NCBI GenBank assembly: GCA_014379795.1
Contig: JACMLC010000049.1
Location: 1-6,796 of the forward strand
Source of the DNA: Pyrinomonadaceae bacterium
Lineage (GTDB): Bacteria; Acidobacteriota; Blastocatellia; Pyrinomonadales; Pyrinomonadaceae
DNA: 6,796 nt
Direction: 5' to 3'
The position numbers and the translations under genes are program-made. Positions 5,068 through 6,796 of the stretch are shown one piece after another (positions within the stretch are counted from its first letter, which is position 1; every line of letters starts with the position of its first letter). The notes beneath the pieces were generated by a model. The model was not told where the DNA came from and did no database searches. It saw nothing but the letters and a program-made list of their open reading frames with translations.

Positions 5068-6256
5068 TAACCAAGCGCAAAACTTTGATGTGATGATTGC
5101 GGGCGGCGGCCCGGCGGGCGCGTGTGCGGCGATTCACCTGAGCGTGCGCGGCGCGCGTGTCTTGCTGGCGGAGCAGAAGCGTTTTCCGCGCGAAAAGTTG
5201 TGCGGCGAATTTATCTCGCCGGAATGTTTGGAGCACTTTGCGCGACTCGGCTGCGAGGAGCGAATGCTTTCGGCGGGTGGGGCGCGTCTTTTGGAGACGG
5301 TTTTTTATGCGCGCGGTGGCGGCAGGGTTTCCGTTCCGAGCGAGTGGTTCGGGAGCGGCGGCGCGACCGCTCTCGGCCTCAGCCGCGCAGAGATGGATGC
5401 ACAGCTCTTAGAGCGTGCGCGTGAGGCTGGCGTGTCGGTGCTTGAAGAATCACATGCTTCAGGTCTCTTGATGGATAACGGGCGTGTGCGCGGCGTGCAA
5501 TTGAAAAACGGCAGCGGCGGCGTACAGGATATTCACTCGCTGGTGACGATTGACGCGACCGGAAGAACTCGCGCCCTCGCGCGAAGGGTCGAGAAGCAGG
5601 GTCTGGAAAATCATCCGGCGCGAAAGAGACCTGCGCGGCTCGTCGCATTTAAGGCGCATCTGGAAGGAGCGCGCGCCGCCGAAGGTAACTGCGAAATCTA
5701 TTTTTATCGCGGCGGCTACGGTGGGTTGAGCATGGTCGAAGGCGGCCTGAGCAATCTTTGCTTTATCGCCTCCGCGCGCGATGTGCGGGCGTGCGGGAAC
5801 GAACCGGAAAAAGTATTGCGTGAAGTAGTTTTCAAAAATCGGCGTGCGGCCTGGACGCTTGAGCATGCGCGCGCGGCTTCGCCGTGGCTGGCGGTTTCGC
5901 TCGAAGGCTTTGGCAGGCGGGGTCTGGTTCCGGCGGACGGCTTGCTCGCGGCGGGCGATGCCGCTTCTTTTATAGACCCTTTCACTGGGAGCGGGATGTT
6001 GATGGCTTTGGAGAGCGGAGAGTTGGCGGCGCAGGCCATCCTCAAACACCTGCCAGCCCTCAGAGACGGCGCGGGCTTTGAAAAATTATCGGGCGAATAT
6101 CGCACACGTTACAAAGAGAGATTCCAGTCGCGCCTGCGCGCCTGCGCAGCCCTGCGGCGCGCGGCCTTTGTCCCGCGTCTGGCTGAGATAATGATTTTTA
6201 TGGTCGGCGCGAGCGACCGCGTGCGGCGCAGGCTGGCGCGAGCGACGAGAAGATAA
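5063..6256 (+). CDS. NAD(P)/FAD-dependent oxidoreductase, geranylgeranyl-reductase family
   Basis: A 397-residue flavoprotein. The N-terminal dinucleotide-binding fold is DVMIAGGGPAGA (GGGPAG at 14-19), with Glu37 at the end of beta-2 for the FAD ribose. FPREKLCGE (41-49) is characteristic of the geranylgeranyl-reductase/halogenase-like group. The second FAD motif is GLLAAGDAASFIDPFTGSG, with Asp299. The likely reaction is reduction, hydroxylation or oxidation of a lipid or polyketide intermediate; the substrate cannot be told. A basic C-terminal tail ends in RRRLARATRR. The GTG at 5063 is chosen because the next ATG (5093) would cut into beta-1 of the FAD fold. That GTG lies in a repeat copy and has no visible Shine-Dalgarno. 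It follows the synthase and methyltransferase on the same strand, separated from them by the GxxExxY cassette, and is probably part of the same pathway. Confidence 0.88.
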   Translation: MTNQAQNFDVMIAGGGPAGACAAIHLSVRGARVLLAEQKRFPREKLCGEFISPECLEHFARLGCEERMLSAGGARLLETVFYARGGGRVSVPSEWFGSGGATALGLSRAEMDAQLLERAREAGVSVLEESHASGLLMDNGRVRGVQLKNGSGGVQDIHSLVTIDATGRTRALARRVEKQGLENHPARKRPARLVAFKAHLEGARAAEGNCEIYFYRGGYGGLSMVEGGLSNLCFIASARDVRACGNEPEKVLREVVFKNRRAAWTLEHARAASPWLAVSLEGFGRRGLVPADGLLAAGDAASFIDPFTGSGMLMALESGELAAQAILKHLPALRDGAGFEKLSGEYRTRYKERFQSRLRACAALRRAAFVPRLAEIMIFMVGASDRVRRRLARATRR

Positions 6257-6306
6257 AAGTTGATGGCAGAAACAGAGGCCGTCAGGGATGGTACAGTCCA
6301 TTGCAA

Positions 6307-6795
6307 TCAGCTATCGTGTTCTTGCCCTACTTTCGCTTTGTCAGGAATAGTGAATCGAAAGGTCGCGCCTTGACCGGGTTCACTCTTAACCGCCACCTGA
6401 CCGTCGTGCGCTTCAACGAATTGCTTGACGATGGCAAGGCCAAGTCCCATGCCGCTTTTCTTATCCGGATCGCTTTCTAATTTGTCGAACACCTTTTCCA
6501 GCCGGTCTGCTGGAATCCCTGCGCCAGTGTCGCTAACCCAGCATTCGATAGCAGCGGATTCTTTGATCTTCTGCGCTTCGATAATGACTTCTCCGTTCGG
6601 CGTGTAGTCTATGGCGTTAGAGATGAGGTTCTGAAAAATAAGGGTCAACATGCTGGCATCAGCGAACACTGTCAGCTCTTCGGGTACGTTGTTGATCAAA
6701 TGCAGGTTCGAAGCGGCGGCTAATGGACTAAGGTCGCTGACGAGCGCTTCAACCAGCGCCCTCAGCCTTACTTCCCCCCGCTCTACTTTTTCGTT
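6307..6795 (-). CDS. Sensor histidine kinase, C-terminal catalytic part (5' end beyond the window)
   Basis: The minus-strand frame is open from the window edge to a TGA at 6307-6309, giving about 162 residues of the C-terminus. The HATPase_c domain is complete: N box NLISNAIDYTP, G1 box DTGAGIP, a short F-box region VFDKLES and G2 box GMGLGLAIVK, ending in GATFRFTIP. The preceding segment (VERGEVRLRALVEALVSDLSPLAAASNL) corresponds to the stretch linking the dimerisation helices to the ATPase domain. The phosphorylated His and any sensor domains lie outside. It would autophosphorylate and pass phosphate to an unseen response regulator. The TTG at 6699 is internal. The gene converges on the oxidoreductase with a 50-bp gap in which no convincing terminator is seen. 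Confidence 0.92.
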   Translation of the reverse strand, partial: NEKVERGEVRLRALVEALVSDLSPLAAASNLHLINNVPEELTVFADASMLTLIFQNLISNAIDYTPNGEVIIEAQKIKESAAIECWVSDTGAGIPADRLEKVFDKLESDPDKKSGMGLGLAIVKQFVEAHDGQVAVKSEPGQGATFRFTIPDKAKVGQEHDS

Positions 6796-6796
6796 C

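Noticed and set aside
4597..5075. Target-site duplication flanking the GxxExxY cassette
   Set aside because: Flanks (AAGAT to the left, AAATT to the right) do not form a convincing direct repeat; the 14-bp direct repeat is on the right side only.
5459..6049. 196-codon minus-strand frame inside the oxidoreductase
   Set aside because: Antisense shadow of the FAD-binding gene; no family features or start signals.
6257..6306. Terminator between the convergent oxidoreductase and kinase genes
   Set aside because: Only a 4-bp ATGG/CCAT palindrome is visible and there is no T-run.

Overview
The window looks like chromosomal DNA from a GC-rich, soil-type bacterium, most likely an acidobacterium of the Blastocatellia/Pyrinomonadaceae kind. 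This is inferred from style, not from a marker gene. The hints are a VCBS/FG-GAP-type 45-residue repeat tail, a YdjL-like SPFH protein with zinc ribbons, and intergenic repeats that translate to 'HRGHREHR' and 'SSFILHPSSFIL' type peptides. There are no rRNA, tRNA or CRISPR sequences.

Left part (1-2360): the 3' end of a repeat-rich surface protein; a short inverted-repeat element built from CACAGAG nonamers; a VanZ-family membrane protein whose 3' end runs into a heptamer inverted repeat; then a gene with its own -10 box and Shine-Dalgarno for an SPFH-domain protein with three C-terminal zinc ribbons. A clear intrinsic terminator closes it. A third, unrelated inverted repeat (2366-2462) lies in the following gap.

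Middle and right (2564-6256): a co-directional group of beta-ketoacyl-ACP synthase, SAM-dependent methyltransferase and FAD-dependent oxidoreductase of the geranylgeranyl-reductase type. Together these look like part of a polyketide or modified-lipid pathway: condensation, methylation, redox tailoring. No ACP, chain-length factor or thioesterase is in the window. The group is broken up by repeats. A heptamer inverted repeat forms the synthase/methyltransferase junction and supplies the stop codon of one gene and the start codon of the next. A 449-bp cassette holding a GxxExxY-family (PD-(D/E)XK-like) gene between 31-bp inverted repeats sits between the methyltransferase and the oxidoreductase.

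Right end (6307-6796): the C-terminal catalytic half of a sensor histidine kinase on the minus strand, convergent with the oxidoreductase and cut by the window edge.

The most interesting signal is the CACAGAG element. It occurs twice, once as an 83-bp 'empty' inverted repeat (264-346) and once enlarged around the GxxExxY gene (4605-5053). The left-arm 26-mer is identical in the two copies. This is the pattern expected of a small mobile or mobilisable unit in gene-carrying and gene-less forms, although no transposase is visible and mobility is an inference.
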